A stretch of 64,000 bases of DNA, from positions 262,530 to 326,529 of the forward strand of contig OX365947.1 of the NCBI GenBank assembly GCA_947247005.1, given 5' to 3'. The DNA is from Spisula solida. Taxonomy: Eukaryota > Mollusca > Bivalvia > Venerida > Mactridae. The position numbers and the translations under genes are program-made. The notes below the pieces were generated by a model, which was given only the letters and a program-made list of their open reading frames with translations, had not been told where the DNA came from and ran no database searches. How positions within the stretch are numbered: position 1 is the stretch's first letter; every line of letters starts with the position of its first letter. Below, in pieces: positions 49,755-62,915 of the stretch.

Positions 49755-50285
49755 ACAAAAGGGCCCAATGGGCCCTAAGTCGCTCACCTGTCGTAGTATT
49801 TCATGCAGACCCCTTAATGGTAATTAAGTAAATGAAGCCTCTATTGCTTGTATAAGGTTTTCATATTGTCTTAACAAGCAACCTTGTAATTTACATCACA
49901 TTGAAGTTTAAGCCAAGTTTTGTCTATGATGTGACCTAATGACCTAGTTTTTGACACATGAAAACCCAATATCAAACTTGACCTAGATCTTGTTTAGATG
50001 ATCATTATGACCGAGTTTCATGAAGATTATGTAAACATTGTGACCTCTAGTGACTACACAAGGTTTTCTATGATTTGGTATTGTGACCTAGCTTTTGACC
50101 CCTGATGACCCAATATCAGACTTGACCTAGATTTTGTTGAGATGATCATTGTGGCCGAGTTTCATAAAGATTAGGTCAAAATGTGACCTATGGTGTCTAC
50201 GCAAGCAAATTGTGGACGGACGACGGACGAAGAGTGATATCACAAAGCTCACTCTGACACTTTGTGACCGGTGAGCTAACACAAG
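49755..50285 (-). repeat. Bivalve-type dispersed repeat, minus orientation
   Basis: Begins aaaagggcccaatgggccct and cgctcacctgt, then inverse internal units (gacctagattttgttgagat). Ends ggacgacggacgaagagtg ... gtgaccggtgagcta. Confidence 0.8.
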
Positions 50286-50564
50286 TTGAATGTACCAACT
50301 TGAAGTTATTTTAAAATCCCAGATAAGACAAAGTTATAGCCTGGACAAACTAAATATATGTAGTTATCACGTTTGACCTTTCAGCTCAAATTGTGACCCT
50401 GACCTTGGAGAGATTGATATAACTTTTGTATCTGATACACCATATCATGTAGAATTATGTCCAGGTTTTCTAAAATCCCACAATAAATGACACAATTATG
50501 GAACAGATAAGCTAAATTATAGCAACATGTTTCCATGGCTTCAAACAAAGACCAGTTGTTACCA

Positions 50565-51526
50565 TGGTTACACATATAGACCAGATACTACCATGGTTAC
50601 ACATATAGACCATATGTTACCATGGTTACACATATAGACCATATGTTACCATGGTTACACATATATACCAGTTGTTACCATGGTTACACATAAATATCAG
50701 TTGTTACCATGGATACACATATAGACCAGTTGTTTCCATGGTTACACATATAGACCAGCTGTTACCATGGTTACACATATAGACCAGTTGTTACCATGGG
50801 TACACATATAGACCAGATGTTACCATGGTTACACATATATACCAGTTGTTACCATGGTTACACATATATACCCGTTGTTACCATGGTAACACATATAGAC
50901 CAGTTGTTACCATGGTTACACATATAGACCAGTTGTTACCATGGTTACACATATATACCAGTTGTTACCATAGATACACATAAAGACCAGTTGTTACCAT
51001 GGCTACACATAAAGACCAGTTGTTACCATGGTTACACATATAGACCAGTTGTTACCATAGATACACATATAGACCAGATGTTACCATGGTTACACATATA
51101 TACCAGTTGTTACCATGGGTACACATAAAGACCAGATGTTACCATGGTTACACATATAGACCAGTTGTTACCATGGGTACACATATAGACCAGTTGTTAC
51201 CATGGGTCCACATATAGACCAGTTGTTACCATGGTTACACATAAAGACCAGATGTTACCATGGTTACACATATAGACCAGATGTTACCATGGTTACACAT
51301 ATAGACCAGTTGTTACCATGGGTACACATATAGACCAGATGTTGCCATGGTTACACATATAGACCAGATGTTACCATGGTTACACATATAGACCAGATGT
51401 TACCATGGTTACACATATATACCAGATGTTACCATGGTTATATATATAGACCAGATGTTACCATGGTTACACATATAGACCAGTTGTTATCATGGTTACA
51501 CATATAGACCAGTTCCATGGTTACAT
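50565..51526 (+). repeat. 29-bp satellite, about 33 units
   Basis: Unit accatggttacacatatagaccagttgtt. It ends right at the donor of the minus-strand exon 51,529-51,723; the first intron bases gtatgtaaccatgg are a variant of the repeat text. Confidence 0.95.
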
Positions 51527-51528
51527 AC

Positions 51529-51723
51529 CTGAATGTTGCAGATATTGTATAGTTCTATCACAAATACAGGAGAGTTTGTACGAGTAGCTTGTTTCATCAG
51601 TTGATTCAATGCTGGAATATAAAATACATAAATTTCTAAATTAATACTGTATAAACTCCGTGTACTTATATCATCCAAGGCGCTTTCTCCAGTAGGAGCC
51701 CTAATTCCAGTGACTTCTAGTTT
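51529..51723 (-). CDS. Coding exon, unknown minus-strand gene (65 codons)
   Basis: Minus acceptor cttaactctcag and donor ATTCAG|gtatgt. 195 nt, phase 0 in and out, reading KLEVTGIRAPTGESALDDIS through ALNQLMKQATRTNSPVFVIE and LYNICNIQ. An internal tatattccag (51,612) would allow a shorter exon. Followed in frame by exons 49,067, 48,634 and 47,455, together 196 residues to a stop. The 5' part of the gene is not seen. No family recognised; do not read a function from it. Confidence 0.6.
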
Positions 51724-51847
51724 CTGAGAGTTAAGATGACGTCATGAAATATTCACTCTGGGGCATATTGACAAACACTTAAGGCTGACAGATGAGAAAT
51801 AGCAGGGTCATGGAATGATCATCTGATGCTATCATTGAAAACAGTTA

Positions 51848-52119
51848 CTGTAAAATCATTTAATTTCAATGTGACAAAATTTCGTGGTTTTCGTGAAAAA
51901 TACCAAGGACAAAATTCACACAAATTATCAAAAATCATTCAAAGTTCAAACGGATATAATAATTGTTTTACTGCATGTTGATATAACTTCCCAAAAACCA
52001 CAGTCTTATACCTACGGAACGTAAAAGCAAGTATGGCAGCCACAGTAAACGTGGCATATTTATTAGGATATATATTAATAGGCGAAATTAACCACCCACG
52101 ATAATTAATGATTTTACAG
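51848..52119. mobile_element. MITE (CTGTAAAATCATT ends), copy 2
   Basis: Ends CTGTAAAATCATTTAATTTC and the inverse of CTGTAAAATCATTAATTATC, related to 45,175-45,389. TA on the left, degenerate on the right. Confidence 0.7.
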
Positions 52120-54152
52120 TCATTTTATGGTTCGCCTGAAAAAAATCAGGGTTAGTCGGGTTACGTGATATTTTCCATTTCAATCTGACTAAAGTAACTG
52201 TTACTGTATGACAGGAAATGTCTTAGTTTATAAATACCAGACAGTTGTTACCATAGTCACTCATGCAAAATGATGAGTTGATCATTTTCTCGTTGGACAT
52301 TGTGCCTTGTATGTTTTGTATGTTTTCTGTGCTCGGTCTGTTCAGTTAGGTGCTGACTTCCCTGTTTGACTTAATATTATCGATTTGAGATTAATTGATT
52401 TACATGTCATGTTCAAATCTATTTTTAACTATTTATTTAACTTTGCACAAAAGAACTTGTTATCAGGTATAATCAATAAATGTTTAGTAACATTGCAGCT
52501 AGGTGAATACAAATGTGTAGTCGAATGGTAATTTACGCCAGCATTTACTTCAGTTAAATATATCAAGTATGGGTTGAAAGCATAACTTACTCTTTATACG
52601 GGTGTTTTTATGGATTTATATTGAAAAGGTAATGTACTCATGTATAAATTATTCTAACTGTATATGTCAAATACTTCCTGGGGTTATAATCCAGAGTTTG
52701 TACGCAGTAATTGTTACTAAGGTAATTTGTACATGTACCGTTATCATAATTCATGCATGATATTTAGTTACTTGCCAAATGCAGAATTTATAGCATTTTT
52801 GTTGAGTTTTGATATACATATACTAGTCTAGAACTGCATTTAATCTCTTAAATCATGCTGAAATGACCACTTCTTGTTTTATACTTGTGTTTCTTGACCT
52901 CATATCAAATAATACACACACGGAGTTATTTAAAGGGACTGCCTCACAAAAGTCATATTGGTGTATTGCAAAAATAAAATAAAATTGTCAAATATTCGCG
53001 TAATTTTGGTGTTGTTGCCTGCATATCCCATAAACAACCACACTGACATCAAAAATAACTCGATAAACTTCGGCATTTAGTAATTATTTTGTATTTTATA
53101 AAATAAATTTTTTTTTTTTAAAAAATCTAAAATACACTATAGAATTAACACTATTATTACTTAAATTGCAAGAAATTTGTTCGCATTTGATGAAAACGAA
53201 TCGAAAAACGAACCAAATACCTGACTGATGTTTACGCTGTAGTTTGTTGCAATGTTAAAGTTCGATCACGTGTGAATTACATAATTCACAAAGAATGTTG
53301 GAAGGAAACTTAGCGGGTTTTTTAAGAAAAAAAACTCTTTGGGCGATATCGAAAGTGGTTAACATTGCTCAAGTTATTTGCACCAAATCTTTCATAACGC
53401 AACCGTCAGTGGCCTTCTATTACATCAATACTTGGTTAGGTTGGAAAATCACGATATATACAAACATTTTAGCCCAATCTGTGAGGCAGCACCTGGCATC
53501 AACGAAGTAATCAAACAATATGAAAATATACTCCTCAAAATTTGATAAGGCCACGAAATGTTCTATTTAGATATTTTGCAAGTTGAATAAGATTGATACA
53601 TCTGCAACATTGCAAACAAATAAAGATTACTTCGAAATGTAACGTCTATGTGCTGATAAGCCAAACCCCATTAAAATGTTCGTTCTGCATTCAAGCTTCT
53701 TCAATAACAGAATGCGGTCCATTTCTTGGCATTTTTGGTCTTACTCGATATGCGAATAAAAACGGGACAACAATTTCCATGTTATGTTTTCCACTTTGAG
53801 TCCTGCAAAAAGGGCTTATCAGTTACCTCGAAAACCACGTCATTTTGACAATGCTTGTCAAATGCAAGGCATGATCTTCCGAAATTAAGCAGCAGAAAAA
53901 ATGATATTTTCATAATTGCACAACCTTTTCTGAATCGGGTTTGTTCAGTTAACACAAGACAGACATGAAAACTGATTGCGTGGCCCTTAGCATAGTTTCA
54001 GTAGTATACATGTATAGTAAAATTGTGACATAGATAAGGTCAAAATTTAAATCTCTAGAGTGAGGCTGGTGACCTAATTTTACACACCTAATGACAACGT
54101 TCGAGATTTGACCTAGATTTTACAGATACATTATGGCCAAGTATCATAAATA
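52120..54152. other. No gene supported
   Basis: AT-rich. Holds the second copy of the 1.3-kb-position dispersed repeat (52,302-52,393) and a weak inverse pair ctgcctcaca / tgtgaggcag (52,956 and 53,481). Short frames at 53.3-53.8 kb show no splice or family support. Confidence 0.4.
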
Positions 54153-56603
54153 TCATAAACACCACACACACCACACACACCACACACCACACACCACACA
54201 CACAACACACACCACACACCACACACCACACACACCACACACACCACACACACCACACACACCACACACACCACACACACACCACAAACACCACAAACAC
54301 CACAAACACCACACACACCACACACACCACACGTACACACACACACATCACACACACCACACACCACACACCACACACACCACTAACACCACACACACCA
54401 CACACACACCACACACACCACACACACCACACACCACACACACCACACACACCACACACACCACACACCACACACCACACACCACACACACCACACACAC
54501 CACACACACCACACACACCACACACACCACACACACCACACACACACCACACACCACACACACCACACACACCACACACACCACACACACCACACACACC
54601 ACACACACCACACACACCACACACCACACACACCACACACACACACACCACACACCACACACACCACACACACCACACACACCACACACACCACACACAC
54701 CACACACACCACACACACCACACACACCACACACACCACACACACCACACACACCACACACACCACACGTACACACACGTACACACACACCACACGTACA
54801 CACACGTACACACACACCACACACACCACACACACCACACACACCACACACACCACACACACCACACACACCACACACACCACACACACCACACACACAC
54901 CACACACACACCACACACACCACACGTACACACCACACACACCACACACACCACAAACACCGCACACACACACACACACCACACACATACCACACACACC
55001 ACACACACCACACGTACACACACGTACACACACACCACACGTACACACACACCACACACACCACACGTACACACACCACACACACCACACACACCACACA
55101 CACCACACACCACACACACCACACACACCACACACACCACACACCACACACACCACACACACCACACACACCACACACACCACACACACCACACACACCA
55201 CACACACCACACACACCACACACCCCACACACACCACACACACCCCACACACCACACACCCCACACACCCCACACACCACACACACCACACGTACACACA
55301 CACCACACGTACACACACACACCACGTACACACACACACCACACACACCACACACACCACACACACCACACACACCACACACACCACACACACCACACAC
55401 ACCACACACACCACACACACCACACACACCACACACACCACACACACCACACACACCACACACACCACACACACCACACACACCACACACACCACACACA
55501 CCACACACACCACACACACCACACACACCACACACACCACACACACCACACACACCACACACACCACACACACCACACACACCACACACACCACACACAC
55601 CACACACACCACACACACCACACACACCACACACACCACACACACCACACACACCACACACACCACACACACCACACACACCACACACACCACACACACC
55701 ACACGTACACACACACACCACACGTACACACACACACCACACGTACACACACACCACACGTACACACCACACACACCACACACACCACACACACCACACA
55801 CACCACACACACCACACACACCACACACACCACACACACCACACACACCACACACACCACACACACCACACACACCACACGTACACACACCACACACACC
55901 ACACACACACCACACACACCACACACACCACACACACCACACACACCACACACACCACACACACACCACACACACCACACACACACCACACACACCACAC
56001 GTACACACACACACCACACACACCACACACACCACACACACCACACACACACACACACACACCACACACACACCACACACACCACACACACCACACGTAC
56101 ACACACGTACACACACACCACACACACACCACACACACCACACACACCACACACACCACACACACCACACACACCACACGTACACACACACACCACACAC
56201 ACCACACACACCACACACACCACACGTACACACACACCACACACACCACACACACCACACACACCACACACACCACACACACCACACACACCACACACAC
56301 CACACACACCACACACACCACACGTACACACCACACACACCACACACACCACACACACCACACACACCACACGTACACACACACGCACACACATCACACA
56401 CCACACGTACACACACACACACCACACACACCACACACACACACACACACACATCACACACACCACACACACATCACACACACACAACACACACGTACAA
56501 ACACCACACACACACACACCACACACCACACACACACACACACACACCAAACACACCACACACACACACACACACACACACACAACACACACCACACACC
56601 ACA

Positions 56604-56640
<37 letters not shown>

Positions 56641-56668
56641 ACACACAACACACACACTCACACACACC
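54153..56668 (+). repeat. (CCACACACA)n minisatellite with cacgtacaca variants
   Basis: About 2.5 kb of a 9-bp CA-rich unit, with pure CA runs toward the right end and cacacgtacacac variants scattered. It gives the several-hundred-codon Cys-Val or Thr-His frames, none of which is a gene. Confidence 0.97.
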
Positions 56669-57901
56669 CACCCATTCGCACACATTCACCATGTACATAC
56701 GTACAAATACACATGTTACAGCACAATATGTACAAATTTAGGTTCATAACATCATTATACAAATTTGAAAAAATATCTTATATGTAGTTATTATTATTGC
56801 GTATTAAAAATGCTTTATAAATATAAATGCTTAATTTTCTGACTATCTTTTCTGTTTCATTCGATAAGAGTTCTATAAATTTCTGTACATTTGGTCTATG
56901 TCTATAATAGTAGGAGGTGTATTGTTTTCTAATATCACTGTATAAACTGCACTCAAGCACAAAATGGTATTCATCTTCTAATATATCACAAATTAAACAT
57001 TTTCTATCTGATATAGGTGTAGGATTAGGTCTTGTCCATCTACCACTTTCAATATATAATCGATGTGAGGCTACACGTAATCGAGTCAGATTCGAGCGAA
57101 ATTTTGCAATAGTACATATGTTTAAATATGGTTGAAATTTAAATGATGCTAAATGTTTATATATAATGATGAGCGACTTGATTCTTGAATTCTCCCATTC
57201 CATCCTTGTATAAATTGATCTCTTAGTCGTTCCTTCGCAGAAAATAGAAATAACTTAGGTTGGCCTACATCTTGAAATAACCACACGTCATAAAAGCCTA
57301 ACATACTAAGTAAGTTTTTTAAAAGAGTACACCAATTCTTTCTATTTGGATATATGTCACTGTCAGATTTTAACATAGTATATATTTTTTTATTATATTT
57401 ATTGTTATCTGTATAAAGTAATTTTACTCAGTATTTCATTATTTGAAAATACCTTATCCATTGATAATTTAGACGCCCTAGTTCACCGTACACAAAATCA
57501 TTTAGCGTCGTACGCTTAATCCCTAAAATGTGTTTGCAGAACTGTAGATGCACGCGTTCGATCGCATTACCTTGTATAAATCCCCAAACTTCACTTGCGT
57601 AATTTAAAATTGGAGAAATTAGTTTATCAAATAGATCTAGTTTATGCCCTACTGAAAGATCTGTAAATTTATATAAATAATTTTTCATTTTAAAAACAGC
57701 TTTTAATGCTCGTCCGGATAAGGTATTCTGTGTATCAGTAAAAGAACCACCAGTCGAGAACACTATATCTAGGTAGTTAAACTTGCTTACTACTTCAACT
57801 TGATTACCATCAAAAATAAAGTTTAGGTTATTGGGAAGTCGCCCTCCTTTTCGAAATATCATTATTTTCGTTTTCTTTGTGTTAACAATTAACTTCCAAT
57901 G

Positions 57902-58560
57902 TTAACAGTAATCATCTAATACATCTAAACTAGTTTGTAACTCAGCCGCGTCATTTGCGAAGATAACCATATCATCAGCATAAAGTATAAGAAATATCTT
58001 GAAAGACTCGACATCAATTCCGCTTAGGCCTTTCTCAGATAAAACACTTTCGATGTCATTCAGAAACATCGCAAATAAAAATGGTGACAGGTATTCACCT
58101 TGTCTTACGCCGAGAGTACACATGAATGAATTGCTCAATTGGTTACAATATTTTACTCTAGATTTGACCGAACAATACATAGATTTCATGATATTTAAAA
58201 GTTTCCCACGGATTCCCAACTTAATTAATTTAGACCATAAGTTATCTCTTACTATATAATCAAACGCTTTGGAAAAATCGATGAAAGCACAATATAATTG
58301 TTTCCCTTTATTAATCATATGAGTTAGTAACCCATGTAATACAAATATATTATCGACAGTTCCCATTTTAGTTCTGAACCCCGCCTGTGCCTCTATGTAA
58401 ACCGAATAATTTTCTGCCCAGTCCGTTAATCTGTTATCTAATATACGTGTAAAAAGCTTTCCCAAAGTACTTAAAAGTGTTATACCACGATAATTGTTTT
58501 GATCATTAATGCTTCCCTTCTTATGTAACGGTATTATATATCCCTCCGACCAGCTCTCAG
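57902..58560 (-). pseudogene. LINE reverse transcriptase fragment
   Basis: The best-kept part of the LINE: PLHKKGSINDQNNYRGITLL, GFRTKMGTVDNIFVLHGLL, the FIDFSKAFD and YADD motifs. It ends in a TAA directly after DDYC where intact relatives continue into a Trp-Lys-Leu segment; the same frame resumes beyond. Not expected to yield active enzyme. Confidence 0.88.
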
Positions 58561-58574
58561 GAAAGTATCCGATA

Positions 58575-59549
58575 TCAAAGACGCATCAAATATGGAGCTA
58601 ATACATTTTTCCCATGTATAAAGAATTCATTGATATGAAGATCTGGTCCCGCGCTTTTATTAGAGTTTAACTGTCCTATTGCTTTGAAAATTTCCGCTTC
58701 AGTAAATGACAAATCTAATTCATGAAACTTAATTTGAAATTCATTGTTCTCGTATCTATCAATAAAGTGTAAAATGTCATCATCAGCCACGAAAAACGGA
58801 TCACCCGGAATATTAACGCTTTTAAAATATTGCTCAAAAACTGACAATGGAATATTTGACTGGCCGATCCCTGCACATTCTTTTAACATTTTCCAGTATA
58901 ATTTCGCATTTTTAAATCTAGCGTCCGTCAGTTTCTTTGTTTGAGAATGATCATAATTCAACCTCGACTTACGTAAACACGTTTTATAATCCGATCTGGT
59001 TTTAACCATTTCGGTACGATTTTCGTCCGATCCATTACGTCTAAATAAATTTAATTTTCTATAAAACAGACGTCTTTTATCTGAACATTCACTGTTAAAC
59101 CAGTTATTATTGTTTGTCTGAGCATTACTATTATTTGTTTGAGCGTTGGATTTATGCTTAAATATAGGCGAAACTACCTCATCTAAAATACTGGAAAGTT
59201 GTGATATGCAAACATTTATGTCACTATCTGTTTGAGATGTATCCACCTGATTGTTTAAATTATTCAATTTATCTGTAATTGAATCACAAGACAATGCCTC
59301 AATAAAACTATCCTTACTATCATTATCCCATTTATATTTAAAACCCGGTCCGTTTAAATGAGTATGTTCATTTACTGAAGTCGCCTCACACTTAGTGATA
59401 AATACAAAAGAAAAATCAACTAGACAATGGTCCGATAAAATATTAGGACTGTGTGCAGAAAAGGTATCAATATACTGAAATAAGTTTTGTGTAGAGATTA
59501 CATAATCTACTACGCTTGAACCCCTAGAACCTACGTACTGTTGATTCAA
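58575..59549 (-). pseudogene. LINE endonuclease C-terminus and linker fragment
   Basis: The frame begins without an ATG a few codons after a stop. SSVVDYVIST and SDHCLVDFSF are endonuclease C-terminal motifs. Asn-rich linker. It ends at the frameshift before the RT domain, after NSNKSAGPDLHINEFF. Confidence 0.85.
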
Positions 59550-59657
59550 AGTTATCTGTCACAACCGCGTAAACAAACATTCAACACGATTGATTATTAC
59601 AGGTGTGTCAGGACTAAGTCCTAACACCATTAGTACATTTAAATGATCAAAACTTTA

Positions 59658-59756
59658 AATGCCCTATAGCTGAGTGGTTAACAGCTATGGTTTTGTGAGT
59701 CTAATTTTGAAAATGTATACACTTTACTGCGAGTTCAAATCCCAACAATGCCTAGA
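59658..59756 (+). repeat. tRNA-like sequence, weak
   Basis: tagctgagtggttaacagc resembles box A and gcgagttcaaatccc resembles box B, about 50 bp apart. The ends do not pair as an acceptor stem. Probably SINE-derived. A minus-strand counterpart with ggttcgaatcc lies at about 60,068-60,150. Confidence 0.3.
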
Positions 59757-60745
59757 ATTTTTTTAAATTTTGCTTAAACTACGTATATTTATGCTTTTGC
59801 GCATTCTGGCGATTACAAACATGCAATGAATAAACTAGATCTATTCGCCTTTGTATTCCAGCACACCAGGATTGTGTTCATCCTACGAAGCTGGACATTT
59901 CTGCAATCATGTTTTGTATTAAATGTACTAGTAAATGTACAAAAAAAACCATAGTGTATCTATATCAAGCCAGCTACTTTTTCGCTAAGAAAAGTATGAT
60001 AAAATTAATTTGTCGATATAAAACATCGGAACAAACATATTATAAAAAGCATAACAAAGAAAAAGCGTATCAGACTGGATTCGAACCTTTACTTGTATTT
60101 TACCAATGATTTATGCTGAAACCATGCATTTAACGCACTACGCTAAGAACGCTAATGAAATATACTATGCTAATTTGATACATAAAGCTATGGTCAAAGA
60201 TGTTTACATGTGGTTTGTCGTTATCATTCGAAAAACAGAACTGCCTATTTCGTTAGCATTTTTTTTGTACCTCGTTCAATTTAAACCTCTGTATCTTCAC
60301 AGAAAATGTACATACGGAAACGACAGATATATTGAGGAAGGATTAAAGTTTGTATTCAATGTTTTAGAATTGTTCCAAACCACGAATTAAGTTGAGAATG
60401 TAATGTCAAAGGCAAAAGTTTCGAAATTTTGGCAAACATCGCATACCTAAAACCTGTTAACTCAATTAATATGGCATTTGTGGGCACATAAATTGTATAT
60501 ACTTATTGTTCATTCATCACGTCATCGATATATGTAAGTGATCACTCTCAAAAGCAACGCAAAGCACATATAAAATAACAAATACTTACCCCACTCTAGT
60601 GGCGCAAAACGCGTGTGTCTCTGCCTTCAACATACAGAACTGCCTTACACACAGCGGGTTGTACGGTGTGATCGTGTTGTGATAAAACTCAATATTTTCA
60701 TGAGCGCGTAGCGCGAATAAAACTGTTAAAATTTTATCACTTTAA
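59757..60745. other. No gene supported
   Basis: AT-rich with short frames (59.9-60.4 kb) that lack any family or splice support. Confidence 0.4.
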
Positions 60746-60746
60746 G

Positions 60747-61198
60747 ATGAGTGGCACAGTGGTCGAGTGACTTACGCTCTTGACTACTGATCGTGAGGTC
60801 CCTGGTTCAAATCTCGGCCGGGCACTTGGTCATTTCTGAAACGCTTTTCAGTTTTTCTCACCCATTTGATCGTGTGTCACTGGAAAGTATCTGGGTAAAG
60901 GTGTTAGGAAGCTGTGTATCGGTGCTATACACCGGGCACATTGAAGAACCAGGCTGTCTATTCGAAATAAGAGTTAAGCCGCACTTCTGCAGCACCGGAC
61001 ATGCCTGTTTCTAATGTCTCTCTCTCCCTTTAGGGGCTTTCTCTAAATCTGTCCCTCTGGTCAGATCATGCTGTATCTGCACTGGTAGAGGATGCACCTG
61101 TGTCCTAATGGCTGCAACACAATATGTAAAGTGCCTTTGATCGTGTGTTCGCATGAAAAAGGCGCTATATAAATCTGGTATATTTATTTTTATTTATA
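60747..61198 (+). mobile_element. tRNA-derived SINE, ~450 bp
   Basis: tRNA-like head (gtggcacagtggtcgagtga, box B ggttcaaatc at 60,804), a long body, and a tail aaggcgctatataaatctgg followed by tatttatttttatttat. The gcgctatataaat 3' tail is shared with V-/Deu-type SINEs of other animals. Confidence 0.75.
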
Positions 61199-61636
61199 AA
61201 CCATATTTAATCAAAACAAACAAATATCCTCTAGTGATGAGATATGGAGTTCTATCAGAGATTATATAATAAACAAGTTTTTTTTCTATGATTTAACCCG
61301 GTGACCTAGTTTTTGGGAGGCGTTAAGCCTCTCATTAGTACCATTGTCCATTTCTTAATGCAACCTGAACCGCCTTTAGGCTGCTATGTGAATCCGCATT
61401 CAAGTAGTTCCAGAAACTGTCAACATTCCCACTACTGCTTCATATGCTTCTCCAAATTCTTAAACTGATTTAATACAACCAGCAACATTTGTTTATTCTA
61501 AGATCAACAATCATTGTGAAACTGTTCGTTAAATCGATATTTTTGCAGATAATCACTACGCCGGGTCGATATCGAACTTGTTTCGTAATATGAAAATGAC
61601 TTGTTCATCAATGTCCCGGCTGTATAGCTATTTTTA

Positions 61637-61735
61637 GAAACTTTAGACCAGGGTCACGTGATGGTTTTATCAATGAATCGTATAGGAGAAACTTCAGACC
61701 AGGGTCACGTGATGGTTTTATCAATGAAACGTATA
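61637..61735 (+). promoter_or_regulatory. Doubled E-box (TCACGTGA) region
   Basis: A 51-bp unit is tandemly duplicated. Each copy holds agaccagggtcacgtgatgg, giving TCACGTGA at 61,654 and 61,705, a palindromic bHLH-zipper (USF/MITF-class) site. About 1.2 kb before the Mab-21 start. Function not shown. Confidence 0.35.
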
Positions 61736-62109
61736 ATATCGTCTGCAAAGTACTTTTATGCAATCATATGGTGAGGCTATTATACTAGCCGCTTTCTGTA
61801 GATGTATCACGCTGTGAGGTAAGAGATTACAAGACGGTACTATAGAATCTTATAAATAGGCACGAAGTTTTTATTTTAAAACCACTTTTGATATACGCAT
61901 TCAATACACGTTTTACATACACATTAATATGCATCTTTTTACAATTATTTAGATACCCAAAATGCCTATATAGTCTCATATTCCCATTTTGACATTCAAG
62001 ACAAGATCGGCAGTAAGAAAAGGAACATTAAACGTGTAAAGTCGGTTTAAGCTTTAGTAGCAGCAACCAGATCGCCTCCCATCAGCACTCTCAGTGATTT
62101 TACCCCAGA

Positions 62110-62535
62110 CCAAAAAGTTAAGAACTTTACCTACATTTTACAGAGACACACTCATTAAGATCATAGTTCATACCGATTATAAGAAGAAAACACATAGAGT
62201 CTCAAGACGCTTTCTATATTTTCTTTGATAAAACCATGTTATTGACCTCAGATGATCAAGTTGCGAAGTTGACCTAGATTTCACAGAAACACACATAGTG
62301 ACCAAATTTCATATATAATAGGTCAAAACTTTGACATCTAGAGTGTCAACAAGTTCTTTTTGATAAAGCCTGGTGACCTTGTTTTTAATACCCGAATATC
62401 TAGTTGTGAACATTACCTAGATTTTACACGGATATATATTGTGGCCAGATTTCACAACAATTAAGTCAAAACAGTGACCTCTACGGTTGATGGTTGATGG
62501 TGGATGACACACAACGGACAATAGGGTGATCACAA
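62110..62535 (-). repeat. Diverged bivalve-type dispersed repeat
   Basis: Inverse units (ttgacctagattt-acaga, ggtgacct-gttttt) with the ggacaatagggtgatcacaa end. Old copy. Confidence 0.5.
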
Positions 62536-62640
62536 CTCAACTTTAGCACAACGTGCTTTAGTGCACAGACACATGATTTTGATTTTAACAACTTATATGA
62601 AAACAATCCGACTACCTTCTTAAACACCTAAAGGTAGCTC

Positions 62641-62669
62641 AGCCGCCATTTTCTCAAGTAACGGAAGTA
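62641..62669 (+). promoter_or_regulatory. Promoter-like YY1 and ETS motifs
   Basis: GCCGCCATTTT (YY1 consensus core, 62,642) and ACGGAAGT (ETS, 62,661) sit 9 bp apart, about 250 bp before the Mab-21 ATG, in a setting typical of TATA-less promoters. Inference from motifs only. Confidence 0.35.
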
Positions 62670-62915
62670 CAAACATTCACTGTAGACTGGTTACGATTTT
62701 ACCAATGCCCTGACTATGCTTTCCGAAACGCGTACAAGCTGGGAACTAAACATTTTGAACCAAATGTTTCGGCTCAATTTACAAATTCCGCCAATAGTTG
62801 TTGACGGTTTACCAAATGGATTGGGGGGGGGGAGACAATGGCAATTCAGACAAAATCCACAGAAAATAAAGACGTTATTATTATTAGTAGTAGTAGTATT
62901 TTTTATACTTACAGG

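Larger units (their letters stand above)
56740..59561 (-). mobile_element. Decayed, 5'-truncated LINE retrotransposon
   Basis: Minus-strand order: C-terminal part of an AP-like endonuclease (SRGSSVVDYVIS ... LSDHCLVDF), linker with NKSAGPD, reverse transcriptase with FIDFSKAFD (motif A), GVRQGEYLSPFLF (motif B) and YADDMVIFA (catalytic motif C), then a tail with a CxxC...HxxxxC knuckle (CLICDILEDEYHFVLEC). Breaks: a frameshift near 58,580, in-frame stops at 57,902 and 57,428, a frameshift near 57,200. The endonuclease N-terminus and any ORF1 are missing, so it is dead. Probably of the jockey/CR1/I group; the clade is not decidable here. Confidence 0.9.

Noticed and set aside
52945..53492. Possible MITE with ctgcctcaca ends
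   Set aside because: Only 10 bp of inverse match and no clear target duplication.
54088..56787. Frames of 680-884 codons rich in Cys-Val or Thr-His
   Set aside because: Produced by the 9-bp CA-rich array on both strands; no non-repeat domain is attached.
59658..60150. Two possible tRNA genes
   Set aside because: Box A/B-like sequences are present but the acceptor stems do not pair and no anticodon arm can be drawn; more likely SINE-derived.
60793..61014. 73-codon frame
   Set aside because: Inside the tRNA-derived SINE.
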